This document shows, piece after piece, positions 36,563-45,512 of a stretch of 64,000 bases of DNA (positions are counted from its first letter, which is position 1; every line of letters starts with the position of its first letter). The notes under the pieces are model-generated. The model was not told the origin of the DNA. It saw nothing but the letters and a program-made list of their open reading frames with translations, and searched no databases. Both the position numbers and the translations under genes were made by a program. Source of the stretch: Neptuniibacter victor (lineage in GTDB: Bacteria > Pseudomonadota > Gammaproteobacteria > Pseudomonadales > Balneatricaceae); NCBI GenBank assembly GCA_027943745.1, contig AP025763.1, positions 2,728,001-2,792,000 of the forward strand, given 5' to 3'.

Positions 36563-36586
36563 GGCCACCGTTGGTGGCCCTTTTTT
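36563..36586 (+). terminator. Terminator of the zinc-limitation operon
   Basis: A 7-bp GC stem GGCCACC/GGTGGCC (36563-36569 with 36573-36579, GTT loop) followed by CTTTTTT. Confidence 0.9.
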
Positions 36587-36620
36587 AACTCGTAAATCCT
36601 GACCTTAGCCACAACAAATA

Positions 36621-37160
36621 CTAATCTGACCACCCTCGTATGACTTCAATCTCCTCTTCTGAAATATTCAATGACCTAAGAAATACAAGATGTCCTTGTG
36701 GCTCGCTCTTCTCAAACTGCATATGCCAGTTGCGCATATCATCGTCACTCAGGCCTGCATCGCGCATAATTTGAGTCCAACGATCTTTGGTTACAACATT
36801 CTCATCTAGCAACTCGGGTTGCCCCATAAACTGCACAATCGCTTTTTGCTGCACACGCAACTCCTGAACCTTCGCCTCTAAAGCATGAAAATGCTCCAGC
36901 AAAACGGTCTGCTGCTCTACCTCATCGTGTCTATCTAGCAATAGATACAGCTGAGCAACAGGAACACCAAAGGAGCGATAAGCCATTATTTTACGTAAAC
37001 GCTCAACCTCAAGATCGCCATACCAACGATAACCATTATCTGAACGATTTTTGGGTAACAACAACCCTTCTCTCTCATAATAAAGTACGGTTGTACGTGA
37101 GATTGAAAACGTCTTTGCAAGCTGTGAGATCGTTAGCATCGATATGGTTTCTCTTAGCAT
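36621..37160 (-). CDS. MerR-family transcriptional regulator
   Basis: A 179-residue regulator with an N-terminal MerR helix-turn-helix (LTISQLAKTFSISRTTVLYYEREGLL, then NGYRWY and RSFGVPVAQL) and a coiled coil dimerisation helix (about 75-110). The C-terminal effector region has no metal-binding Cys cluster. The alternative ATG at 37139 (MLTISQ) is preceded by AAGAGA and may be the true start. It lies directly downstream of a small conserved-looking gene on the same strand (14-bp gap), probably one operon. Confidence 0.88.
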   Translation of the reverse strand: MLRETISMLTISQLAKTFSISRTTVLYYEREGLLLPKNRSDNGYRWYGDLEVERLRKIMAYRSFGVPVAQLYLLLDRHDEVEQQTVLLEHFHALEAKVQELRVQQKAIVQFMGQPELLDENVVTKDRWTQIMRDAGLSDDDMRNWHMQFEKSEPQGHLVFLRSLNISEEEIEVIRGWSD

Positions 37161-37174
37161 GAGTCTTTAAGCAT

Positions 37175-37597
37175 TCAAGCGCCATCACCTACGATAGGCT
37201 TAATATCTGGCTGTAATACATTTAGCCTAGCAGTTGCGCTCGATAAAAGTGCTTCACTATAGTATTGATGAATCACTGCTGATGCATCTTCAACAAGGTC
37301 TCTATTCTGTTGCAGAAACTGCTGCCACGTCGGACGTTCTAAACGTTTTATACGCTCTGCCATCAATCGAATAATTGCATCCGTAATCGTTAAATGAAAC
37401 TTCTGTTTAGCCCCTAAACTCTCAGCATAAGTCTTGATACCAACCGATAGCTTTTCAATGACTAAGTCGACTTCATCATCCATTAAATAGAGCCAAGCTA
37501 AGCGCAGATGGCCAACATGATTAAAGTGTTTAGGATCTAATGTTTGATTTTTAAACTGCTCTACAAAACATGCATCGCTGATGATTTCTGTTTTCAT
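37175..37597 (-). CDS. Hypothetical protein paired with the MerR regulator
   Basis: A 140-residue soluble protein. The segment HFNHVGHLRLAWLYL (about residues 24-38), rich in His, looks like a conserved functional motif, and the protein appears mostly helical. No family name was recognised. The short gap to the MerR gene suggests the two work together, for example as a sensor or enzyme and its regulator. The ribosome site GAGAGGT lies upstream of the ATG. Confidence 0.65.
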   Translation of the reverse strand: MKTEIISDACFVEQFKNQTLDPKHFNHVGHLRLAWLYLMDDEVDLVIEKLSVGIKTYAESLGAKQKFHLTITDAIIRLMAERIKRLERPTWQQFLQQNRDLVEDASAVIHQYYSEALLSSATARLNVLQPDIKPIVGDGA

Positions 37598-37759
37598 AAA
37601 TACCTCTCTCGAACATCAATGTTTAAAAAAGGATAAAGGTGTCATCAATAGACAGGTCAAACCTTTTGCTAGTTCTTTTTTCTATTAATTACAGATAGTC
37701 TAATCCCATAACAATAAATTGAACTGTTCAAATGAAACAGTTCTGATTTTGAGAAGTAT

Positions 37760-38590
37760 ATGGAAATCGTTAGCCTTAAAACATTTAAAGCAGTTGTTGA
37801 CGAGGGAGGTATAAAAGGTGCTTCAGTGGTCTTAAACACTGTTCCCTCCAATGTCTCTACTCGAATCCAAAAATTAGAAGAGGAACTTGGTGTTAAACTC
37901 TTCAAGCTCGATGGTAGGAAACTAATACAAACCTCAACAGGGCATACCCTTTACCAGTACGCTTGCCAAATTTTACAGTTGGAATATCAAGCGACCACTG
38001 CGGTCCAGCAAGACAAAAACACTTATGAATTACGTATCGGTACCCCAGAGACTTTTGCGGCGGTACATCTACCTAAAGCACTCAAAAAACTAAGAGATAA
38101 CCACCGTAATATTCATCCACGTCTTTATACCGCGGCTAGCGCAGAACTCACCACCGCTGTCATTAATAACAAAGTAGATTGTGCATTTGTCGGTGGTGCA
38201 GTCAGCCACCCAGATCTACTGTCTATCCCTATCATTGACGAGACGCTCGTTTTAGTTGAGCCGTCTAACAAACAATATGACCCTCTCCTCTTCGTGCGTG
38301 AAGAGGGCTGTGCTTACCGAGAGTGTGCGATAGGTTGGCAACAAGCGTCAGGCAAGGGAGATGAAGAGATCATGTCTATGAGCAGTGCCGACGGTGTACT
38401 TGGTTGTATTGCTGGCGGACTTGGCTATACCGTCATCGGCAATGATGTCGTGAAAGGCAGCCGGTATGAAAACCTACTCACCACAGAAAATACCCAAGTA
38501 GGACAACAGGTTATTCATATCTCTTTGATCTACCGTAGAGATACACCATTAGCAAAAGCGATCCACACCCTATCCGCTACATTCGACTAA
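37760..38590 (+). CDS. LysR-family transcriptional regulator
   Basis: A 276-residue regulator with N-terminal winged HTH (FKAVVDEGGIKGASVVLNTV, PSNVSTRIQKLEEELGVKLF) and a periplasmic-binding-like effector domain (about 90-276). It lies 179 bp upstream of iorA on the same strand. LysR regulators are usually divergent from their targets, so control of iorAB is possible but not certain. Confidence 0.9.
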   Translation: MEIVSLKTFKAVVDEGGIKGASVVLNTVPSNVSTRIQKLEEELGVKLFKLDGRKLIQTSTGHTLYQYACQILQLEYQATTAVQQDKNTYELRIGTPETFAAVHLPKALKKLRDNHRNIHPRLYTAASAELTTAVINNKVDCAFVGGAVSHPDLLSIPIIDETLVLVEPSNKQYDPLLFVREEGCAYRECAIGWQQASGKGDEEIMSMSSADGVLGCIAGGLGYTVIGNDVVKGSRYENLLTTENTQVGQQVIHISLIYRRDTPLAKAIHTLSATFD

Positions 38591-38769
38591 AACAGGGTGA
38601 TAAAACGATGAGAACACGACCAAAGTTTAACCATTAGTCATCATCAGCATAGTTGCACTTGATCTATGTCGGGGTAAAGCCGCTACCTGCTCTATAAAAT
38701 ACCAAAATGATTCATAAATAATAATTAAAGCGCGTTTTATATATCACAATGCGCAGTGAGGAATGAATT

Positions 38770-40650
38770 TTGAGTATTGCTGAGTCCGTATTGACAGAAA
38801 CCCGGCAGTTTATTTCAGGCAATATGGCAGTCGCACAAGCGGCTCGAGATGCCCAAGTAAAAGTAGCTGCGGCCTACCCTGGAACCCCTTCCACTGAAAT
38901 CCTAGAATATATCGCCGAGTTTCCCGATATTTACTCAGAATGGTCTATCAACGAGAAAGTCTCCTTAGAAGTGACTATTGGCGCATCAATGGCGGGAAGC
39001 CGTGCCCTTTGCGCAATGAAGCATGTCGGTATGAATGTCGCTTCAGATGCCTTTATGACACAGACCCTCATCGGCGCTGTTGGCGGCTTAGTCATTGTAG
39101 TTGCTGATGACGTAGGGCTATCTTCCTCGCAAAACGAACAAGATTCTCGCTATTGGGGCCGCTTCGCGCACCTTCCTGTATTAGAGCCAAGCGATGCCCA
39201 AGAAGCTTATGACTACACTCGTGCGGCCTTCTCAATTTCAGAACAGTACGAAGTTCCAGTCATCGTTCGGCTTACAACGCGTATCTGCCATGTAAAAGGA
39301 GTCGTTATCAACAGCCCAGCTGAATCACATGAAACCTCTGGTTTTGTTAAAGATCCAGCGCGTTTGGTCATGGTGCCGGGCAATGCCAAAAATCGTATTC
39401 CAATGATGATGGCTCGTGATATTGAACTAAAACACTTTAGTGAAGAAAGCTACCTAAATACCTTAGAACAGGGAGAGGATAAGAGCGTCGGATTCGTCAC
39501 CTCTGGTGCGGCTTATTATCATGTTAAAGAAGCCTTCCCTAACGCGCCTGTTCTAAAGCTGGGATTTAGCCATCCTGCGCCTATCGAAAAAATCCGAGAC
39601 TTCTCACAAAGTGTTGAAAAACTCGTCGTGATTGAAGAGGTTGAACCGCTACTGGAAACAGAGCTAAGAGCGGCTAATGTCGAGGTGTATGGTAAAGATA
39701 TTGTGCCTCGGATCGGAGAATTATCCCCTCCTGTTATTCAGCCCGTCGTCAATAAGCTTCTGGATAAAACGGGGCAATACGACAATATTATCCCTGCGCA
39801 GGATATCTTTCCTCGCCCACCCACCATGTGTGTTGCTTGCCCACATTTGGGAATTTACTACTGTCTTTCGCATATAAAAAACACCATTATTGCGGGCGAT
39901 ATTGGCTGCTATACCTTAGGTGCGGGCCACCCTTGGAATGCGCTTGATACTTGTATCAGTATGGGTGCCAGTTTAAGTGTTGCCCAAGGTATCGATAAAG
40001 GCCGCAGTGAAGCGGATAAGAATAAAAATGTCCTTGCGGTTATTGGCGATTCAACCTTCTTGCATATGGGTATGCAGGGGCTATTAGACATCACCTATAA
40101 CAAAGGAAATGTCACCATATTACTCTTGGATAACCGCGCAGTAGGTATGACTGGTGGCCAGAACGCTCCCTCTTCAGGCATCAATCTACAAGGGGAAGAA
40201 ACAACGCAGGTCGATTTCCGTAAACTCTGCGAAGCGCTCGGCGTGAAACCTGAACGCATTCATGAAGTTAACCCTTACGAAATGCCGACACTGTTTAAAG
40301 CTTTACGCTCAGAAGTAAAAATCAAAGAGCCATCCGTCATCATCACCAACCAACCTTGTGTACTGACCGAACGCTATAGCAAGCTGCCGCCGCTCAAAGT
40401 TGAAGATGATAAGTGCACCGGTTGTGGCAATTGCCTTGATGTAGGCTGCCCCGCCATCACTGTCACTCGTCGCGAAACCGTCGTCAAACCGAACGGTAAA
40501 GAGAAAGAACTCGCCTTTGTACAGATCGATACTGCAGCCTGTACCGGTTGCGATCTATGTACTAAACCTTGCGCGCCCGATGCAATTGTACCGGCATACA
40601 ATTCAGCTCAAGGAAACGCCCAAATTATTGATGCGGTGGAAGTAAAGTGA
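38770..40650 (+). CDS. iorA: Indolepyruvate ferredoxin oxidoreductase, alpha subunit
   Basis: A 626-residue TPP enzyme subunit that, with IorB, oxidatively decarboxylates aryl pyruvates (from Trp, Phe and Tyr) to acyl-CoA with ferredoxin as acceptor. N-terminal pyrimidine-binding domain GNMAVAQAARDAQVKVAAAYPGTPS-region, TPP motif GDSTFLHMGMQGLLDITYNK with LDNRAVGMTGGQ, then two C-terminal [4Fe-4S] motifs (CTGCGNCLDVGCP and CTGCDLCTKPC). The start is TTG with GAGGAA upstream. It overlaps iorB by 4 bases (GTGA). Confidence 0.92.
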   Translation: MSIAESVLTETRQFISGNMAVAQAARDAQVKVAAAYPGTPSTEILEYIAEFPDIYSEWSINEKVSLEVTIGASMAGSRALCAMKHVGMNVASDAFMTQTLIGAVGGLVIVVADDVGLSSSQNEQDSRYWGRFAHLPVLEPSDAQEAYDYTRAAFSISEQYEVPVIVRLTTRICHVKGVVINSPAESHETSGFVKDPARLVMVPGNAKNRIPMMMARDIELKHFSEESYLNTLEQGEDKSVGFVTSGAAYYHVKEAFPNAPVLKLGFSHPAPIEKIRDFSQSVEKLVVIEEVEPLLETELRAANVEVYGKDIVPRIGELSPPVIQPVVNKLLDKTGQYDNIIPAQDIFPRPPTMCVACPHLGIYYCLSHIKNTIIAGDIGCYTLGAGHPWNALDTCISMGASLSVAQGIDKGRSEADKNKNVLAVIGDSTFLHMGMQGLLDITYNKGNVTILLLDNRAVGMTGGQNAPSSGINLQGEETTQVDFRKLCEALGVKPERIHEVNPYEMPTLFKALRSEVKIKEPSVIITNQPCVLTERYSKLPPLKVEDDKCTGCGNCLDVGCPAITVTRRETVVKPNGKEKELAFVQIDTAACTGCDLCTKPCAPDAIVPAYNSAQGNAQIIDAVEVK

Positions 40651-41240
40651 AAACAGATGTAACAAATATAATGGTATGCGGGATTGGTGGCCAAGGCGTC
40701 ATGACGGCCGCAGATATACTGGCAACCACGGCATTAGATTTAGGCTACGACGTTAAGAAAACGGAAGTAGCAGGTATGGCTCAACGAGGGGGCGTTGTCA
40801 CCTCACATGTCCGATTTGGAGAAAAGGTATTCTCTCCCTCTATTGCGCCTGGTGAAGCCGATCTCATTTTAGCATTCGAACCCGCTGAAGCACTGCGCTG
40901 GAGTACGCATATGCGCCAAGAGGGAATGATCATGGTCAATAGCTATGCGCAGCTCCCTCCCGTTGTATCTATAGGCCTGTTTGATTATCCAGATGATCCT
41001 TTCAAACAATTAGAAGATAAGGGCTTAAATGCGCATCAATTTGATGCAGGGCATGCGGCAATAGAGCTTGGCGATAGGCGATTAGTCAATAGCATCATGC
41101 TAGGTGCAATTGCAGACCACCTGCCATTTCCAGCAGAAACTTTAGAACACCATCTTTTAGCTCGATTTAGTGCAAAAGGTGAAAAGATAGTCGATATGAA
41201 CAGGAAGGCTTTCTCTCTCGGAAGGAACGCGTTCTCTTGA
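40647..41240 (+). CDS. iorB: Indolepyruvate ferredoxin oxidoreductase, beta subunit
   Basis: A 197-residue gamma-domain partner of IorA: VCGIGGQGVMTAADILA and EVAGMAQRGGVVTSHVRFG are hallmark motifs of this subunit. GTG start overlapping the iorA stop. Together they point to ferredoxin-linked catabolism or synthesis of aromatic amino acids. Confidence 0.93.
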   Translation: MKTDVTNIMVCGIGGQGVMTAADILATTALDLGYDVKKTEVAGMAQRGGVVTSHVRFGEKVFSPSIAPGEADLILAFEPAEALRWSTHMRQEGMIMVNSYAQLPPVVSIGLFDYPDDPFKQLEDKGLNAHQFDAGHAAIELGDRRLVNSIMLGAIADHLPFPAETLEHHLLARFSAKGEKIVDMNRKAFSLGRNAFS

Positions 41241-41253
41241 TTTAACGCTTGTT

Positions 41254-41287
41254 GACTTAGTCTTAGGCTCTTGCATAAGACTAAGTC
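41254..41287 (+). terminator. Hairpin between convergent iorB and the HD-GYP gene
   Basis: A perfect 12-bp stem GACTTAGTCTTA/TAAGACTAAGTC with a 10-base loop, 14 bp after iorB. The T tract is poor (ATTCTTAT), so termination would be moderate. It ends 4 bp before the 3' end of the convergent gene. Confidence 0.6.
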
Positions 41288-41291
41288 ATTC

Positions 41292-42485
41292 TTATAGATC
41301 TGACTCCTGAAACTGTGCGGCGACTTTCAGAAACTTGCTGCTTAAGCGTTGTGCCGATTTAACGCATTCAGGATCAAATAAAACACCACTATTTTCGGCT
41401 AAATAATCTAAGGTATCTTGATGAGACCATGCCTTTTTATAAGGCCGTTTACAGGTCAATGCATCATATACATCAGCGACCCGAATAATTCTTGATTCAG
41501 GCGGGATATCTTCACCCTTTTGCCCCAGAGGGTAACCACTGCCATCCCAGTTTTCATGATGACCATAGACAATATTAATGAGAATCTTACTGAAGCTTTT
41601 CTCATCCATATGAAGATTCTTCAGCGCCTTGATGATGATATCTCTACCGACCGTTGTATGTTCTTTCATCTCGTCAAATTCATCAGATGTCAAACGATCC
41701 GGCTTCAGTAGAACGCGATCAGGAATCGCGATTTTTCCAATATCATGGAGGGGTGCACACTGAAAGATCTCTTCAATATATTCGTCATCAAAGCCAAAAT
41801 ATTCTGCTAGATCAAGCGCGATTAAACGACTGTAGCGGCTCATGCGCTCCAGATGTTCTCCGGTCTCATTATCTCTCAGGGCAGCAACCTCTTTCAGCGT
41901 TTTAGCTGTCCCCTTTAGCCCTTTAATCGCGTAGATTTCACTCACGACCAATATTGAGATCAGTTTAATAATCACATCTATTTGTACGCGAAGGTGCCGG
42001 TAATCAAATCGATTCTTTCGTGTCGAAGATAACGCTATCACACCAATAAACTCTTCACGCTCAAAGATCGGTGCGATGTAGCTACTCTTGTAGCCTTTCT
42101 TCAACAATTCAGTAGCAGTGAAGCTACCTGGCTCGTCTTCGAGGTGCCTGATTCGACGTTAACTATTTCCGTCCATTAAGCCACTCAGGTCCTCTAAAGA
42201 TCCCATCGGCGCTTCAAGATGAGCCAAAGGCTCATCTGCTCCCTTTGTGCTCAGGAAAGCTTTTAACGTCTCCGTTTTTTCATCAAAGATACCGACACTG
42301 ATCCTAGATATATCAGGATACCTTTGCTGAATCGCATCACAGATAACTTTTAGGTTGTCATTAAGCGAGCTTTTGATACTTAACTCGCCTATGGTTTTAC
42401 CTAAATCAAAACGTAAAGCACCATCGTCACTACGGGTCTTCTTCATAAGTTTCAACTTCACCTGAAAGATAGATTTAGTATACAC
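41292..42485 (-). pseudogene. GAF-HD-GYP c-di-GMP phosphodiesterase interrupted by one in-frame TAA
   Basis: A 398-codon frame interrupted only at codon 109 by TAA (42159-42161). Upstream: the first part of a GAF domain, ending GLMDGNS. Immediately downstream in the same frame: RRIRHLEDEPGSFTATELL, which continues the GAF domain (IAPIFEREEFIGVIALSS), then an intact HD-GYP domain with HDIGK (about codons 247-251) and HHENWDGSGYP. No frameshift is present. HD-GYP enzymes degrade c-di-GMP. The gene is either newly inactivated, read through, or the stop is a sequencing error; a downstream TTG (42107) could yield the HD-GYP part alone. The true start may be ATG 42446. Confidence 0.85.
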
Positions 42486-42653
42486 TTTCCTAGCGATTAA
42501 CCACTAAACCACAAAGGTTTTTTTTTTACAAAAACCGGTGTAAAAACATCGTTTAATAAGCACACATATTTCATGCGCTTACCCTGCTTTATTCATTCAC
42601 CTGAATGAGCTCAGTCTAGTTCATAAACTAGCGTTGTGTGTATTTTCAAACAG

Positions 42654-43106
42654 CTATAGAGGCAAGCGTGTCGAATACTTAATCTCTTCCATCGCAAAAC
42701 TAGAGGTAACATCTGCCAAACCATTTACATTGTTAACCAAACGTTTATAAAAGTTATCAAACGCAGCAATATCTTCCACAACCACTCGCAGCAGATAATC
42801 CCACTCTCCTGCCATACGGTAACACTCTAGAACCTCATCGAACTGTTCGATCGTTTGTGCAAAAGATGGTAACCACTCACTATCGTGATTCTGCGTTTTG
42901 ATATGCACAAAAACGGACACTCCCAAGGCGACCTTCCGACCATCAAGCAGCGCGACCCTTGCTTTAATAATCCCCGCCTCTTCAAGCCTTTTAACGCGCT
43001 TCCAACAGGGAGTTGTTGATAGGTTAACCCGCTCTGCAATGTCAGAAATTGAGATAGAGGCATCCGCCTGAAGAATATTAAGAATTCTCTTCTCAATACC
43101 ATCCAT
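42654..43106 (-). CDS. Lrp/AsnC-family transcriptional regulator
   Basis: A 150-residue regulator: N-terminal HTH (ILQADASISISDIAERVNLSTTPCWKRVKRLEEAGII) and C-terminal RAM domain (YRMAGEWDYLLRVVVEDIAAFDNFYKRL). Divergent from the cysteine-synthase-like gene, 153 bp apart; such pairs are common, with the Lrp protein sensing cysteine or another amino acid and inducing the enzyme. Confidence 0.92.
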   Translation of the reverse strand: MDGIEKRILNILQADASISISDIAERVNLSTTPCWKRVKRLEEAGIIKARVALLDGRKVALGVSVFVHIKTQNHDSEWLPSFAQTIEQFDEVLECYRMAGEWDYLLRVVVEDIAAFDNFYKRLVNNVNGLADVTSSFAMEEIKYSTRLPL

Positions 43107-43130
43107 AATAAAATAATCTCAATAATAAAT

Positions 43131-43156
43131 GATTTTTAGAATTAATTTCTAAAATC
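43131..43156. promoter_or_regulatory. Imperfect palindrome, candidate Lrp-type operator
   Basis: Arms GATTTTTAGAA (43131-43141) and TTCTAAAATC (43147-43156) with a TTAAT spacer. It lies between the divergent Lrp-family gene and the enzyme gene and resembles AT-centred Lrp-family sites. Confidence 0.5.
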
Positions 43157-43259
43157 TAACACATTAATACAAATAACAGAAAATACTTATCCGCATAAAG
43201 TACTACAATTTCCTTTCCTACTAAGCATTTTGATTAATCGGCATTATCAGGAAAAGACA

Positions 43260-44300
43260 ATGAAAACATGGTGTACTGAAGCTGTTAATAAGATTACCGC
43301 AGATATCCAACGTTCTGCCGATACTCATCTGATCAAACTCTCGCTACCCGCATTAACAGGCATTGATATCTACCTTAAAGATGAGAGCACACATCCAACC
43401 GGTAGCCTTAAACATCGCTTAGCACGCTCGCTTTTCTTGTATGCGCTTTGTAATGGCAAGATAGATGACAGCACAACGATCGTGGAAGCTTCATCGGGAA
43501 GCACTGCCGTGTCTGAAGCCTATTTTGCAAGAATGATCGGCATCCCTTTTATCGCGGTCATGCCAAAGAGCACAGCTAAAAGCAAAATTAAGCAGATCGA
43601 ATTCTATGGCGGTCAATGCCACTTTGTAGATTGCCCAAGTCAAATGCACGACGCTTCTGTCGAATTAGCTAAAGCTGTAGATGGTTATTTTATGGATCAA
43701 TTCACTTACGCTGAGCGCGCAACGGATTGGCGAGGGAATAACAATATTGCCGAAAGTATCTTCCAGCAGATGTCACTAGAGCCCCACTCTATTCCATCAA
43801 CGATCGTAATGAGTGCAGGCACAGGAGGCACCTCTGCAACACTAGGCCGCTATATTCGCTACAAGGGATATCACACTCAATTGCTTGTCGTTGACCCTGA
43901 AAATTCAGCCTTTTATCCCCATTTTAAAAAACAAAATGAGGCAACACGGGTCATCTCAGCCAGTCGTATAGAAGGCATAGGTCGACCTCAAGTCGAAGCA
44001 TCTTTTCAACCAGACGTGATTGATGACATGTTGCAAGTCCCGGATAGCGCGAGTATTGCAGCCATACTTTGGTTAGAAAAAATAATCGGCCGTAAAACGG
44101 GTGCATCTACAGGCACGAATATCTGGGGCGCGCTGCAAACAGCGCGACAGATGAAGCAGTCAGGAACAACCGGCTCTATCGTGACATTGATCTGTGATAG
44201 TGGTGAGCGTTATTTAGATACTTACTATAACCCTGCTTGGGTTAAGCAACATATTGGCGATACTCAACCTTATTTGAAGCAACTTCAACAATTCAACTAA
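43260..44300 (+). CDS. PLP-dependent cysteine synthase-like enzyme (probable L-cysteine desulfhydrase)
   Basis: A fold-type II PLP enzyme. Lys in HPTGSLKHRLA (cofactor-binding), EASSGSTAVSEAYFAR, the phosphate-binding glycine loop SAGTGGTSATLGRY and CDSGERYLDTYY. The start is ATG 43260 with AGGAAAA upstream (346 residues). The group containing such PGSxK-like enzymes next to an Lrp regulator is often annotated as cysteine desulfhydrase, which breaks cysteine down to pyruvate, ammonia and H2S. Biosynthetic use cannot be excluded. Confidence 0.8.
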   Translation: MKTWCTEAVNKITADIQRSADTHLIKLSLPALTGIDIYLKDESTHPTGSLKHRLARSLFLYALCNGKIDDSTTIVEASSGSTAVSEAYFARMIGIPFIAVMPKSTAKSKIKQIEFYGGQCHFVDCPSQMHDASVELAKAVDGYFMDQFTYAERATDWRGNNNIAESIFQQMSLEPHSIPSTIVMSAGTGGTSATLGRYIRYKGYHTQLLVVDPENSAFYPHFKKQNEATRVISASRIEGIGRPQVEASFQPDVIDDMLQVPDSASIAAILWLEKIIGRKTGASTGTNIWGALQTARQMKQSGTTGSIVTLICDSGERYLDTYYNPAWVKQHIGDTQPYLKQLQQFN

Positions 44301-44327
44301 CGTGAACATAGGTGGAGAGGGTTCGGT

Positions 44328-45329
44328 TTACACCGAAAACCACGCCTCTTGCTCGTGTGCAGAGAGGAAACTCCATGCAACAAAGCGACTTACTTTTTGC
44401 CCCTGAGCCATCTCCACCGTTTTAACGTTGACCGCCCCCGCTTGCTTTAACGCTTGGTAGACAGCGGGCAAGTTATCTTTCTTTGAGATTAAGGTGGTAA
44501 ACCACAAGCAATTTTTGGCAAACAACTGACTCTCTTTAATCATCTGACGAACAAACGTAATCTCACCACCTTTACACCACAGCTCCGCCCCTTGGCCACC
44601 AAAGTTGAGCGCTAATTTATCAGGGGCTGAACGACCAGACGCTTTACTGAGGTTGTTAACCTTACGCTGACTTCCCGCTTGAGCTTCTTTTAAAGAGGCA
44701 TGAAAGGGGGGATTGCAAAGCGTAAAGTCAAAGCGATCATTCGATTCGATTACCTGCTTAAAAATATTTCGTTCGTTACTCTGGCGGCGAAATTTGATCT
44801 TCCCCTTAAGCACTCGATTCGCCTGACAAATCTCTTCCGCCGAAGCGAGTGATAGCGGATCTATATCACTCGCTATATAGTTCCAACCATACGTTTGGCT
44901 ACCGATAATCGGGTATATACAATTAGCGCCGGTACCAATGTCCAGCCCGCAGACTTTGCCCCCTACGGGCACCTCCCCTCTATTACTTTCTGCGAGTAAA
45001 TCTGCAAGATAGTGTAAGTAATCCGCACGACCGGGTATCGGCGGGCAAAGATAACCTTGCGGTATATCCCAAAACTCAATGTTGTAGTGAGCCTTTAGCA
45101 GGGCTTGGTTAAGCAGCTTAACCGCGATAGGGTCAGAAAAATCGATAGAATGTCTACCCCGAGGTGTTTCATACACATGGGGGGCTAATTCAGGCGAGGC
45201 TTGGGTCAATTGCTCAAAATCATAGGAACCGTTATGCGGATTCCGCGGATGGAGTAAACCTTTTCTCTTTGAGGGAACTTTTGACTTAACTTTGGCTTTC
45301 TCACTCACCAACTTTGAACGTTTATTCAC
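44328..45329 (-). CDS. rlmF: 23S rRNA (adenine(1618)-N6)-methyltransferase RlmF
   Basis: Methylates A1618 of 23S rRNA. Signature residues: HPRNPHNGSYDFEQL near the N terminus, PPIPGRADYLHYLADLL, the AdoMet site VCGLDIGTGANCIYP, and the N6-adenine catalytic motif NPPF in LCNPPFHAS. A basic N-terminal tail precedes the domain. The frame is open to a TTG at 45344, but GTG 45329 follows a GGGGA stretch and is preferred; the start is uncertain. Single gene, convergent with the cysteine-synthase-like gene. Confidence 0.93.
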   Translation of the reverse strand: MNKRSKLVSEKAKVKSKVPSKRKGLLHPRNPHNGSYDFEQLTQASPELAPHVYETPRGRHSIDFSDPIAVKLLNQALLKAHYNIEFWDIPQGYLCPPIPGRADYLHYLADLLAESNRGEVPVGGKVCGLDIGTGANCIYPIIGSQTYGWNYIASDIDPLSLASAEEICQANRVLKGKIKFRRQSNERNIFKQVIESNDRFDFTLCNPPFHASLKEAQAGSQRKVNNLSKASGRSAPDKLALNFGGQGAELWCKGGEITFVRQMIKESQLFAKNCLWFTTLISKKDNLPAVYQALKQAGAVNVKTVEMAQGQKVSRFVAWSFLSAHEQEAWFSV

Positions 45330-45416
45330 AGGTCCCCACAACAATACACTTGAGCATTATTTAAAGACTCTATTGTAACAATATAGTGAGTAGTGATTCG
45401 ATAAGGTTAGTAAATT

Positions 45417-45486
45417 AAAAAAGGGCCAGGCCTCACCTGTTACAGACCCCAAACGTATGCTCCCTGCAAGACCTGGCTAACTTTTT
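45417..45486 (-). ncRNA. Structured element: long-loop terminator or small RNA
   Basis: On the minus strand, GCCAGG pairs with CCTGGC (45472-45477 and 45425-45430); inside it TTGCAG can pair with CTGTAA, leaving an 18-base apical loop rich in G. A T run (six) follows on the minus strand, and on the plus strand five Ts follow the other end. It lies just downstream of the HDOD gene. The double stem and long apical loop are more than a simple terminator needs. It is not recognisable as 4.5S, 6S or CsrB. Confidence 0.4.
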
Positions 45487-45512
45487 CCAGCGATTTTATG
45501 AGATCCTCTCAC

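Noticed and set aside
41292-42107. Intact HD-GYP gene starting at TTG 42107
   Set aside because: The frame begins in the middle of a GAF domain that continues in the same frame upstream of a single stop; a broken longer gene is the simpler reading.
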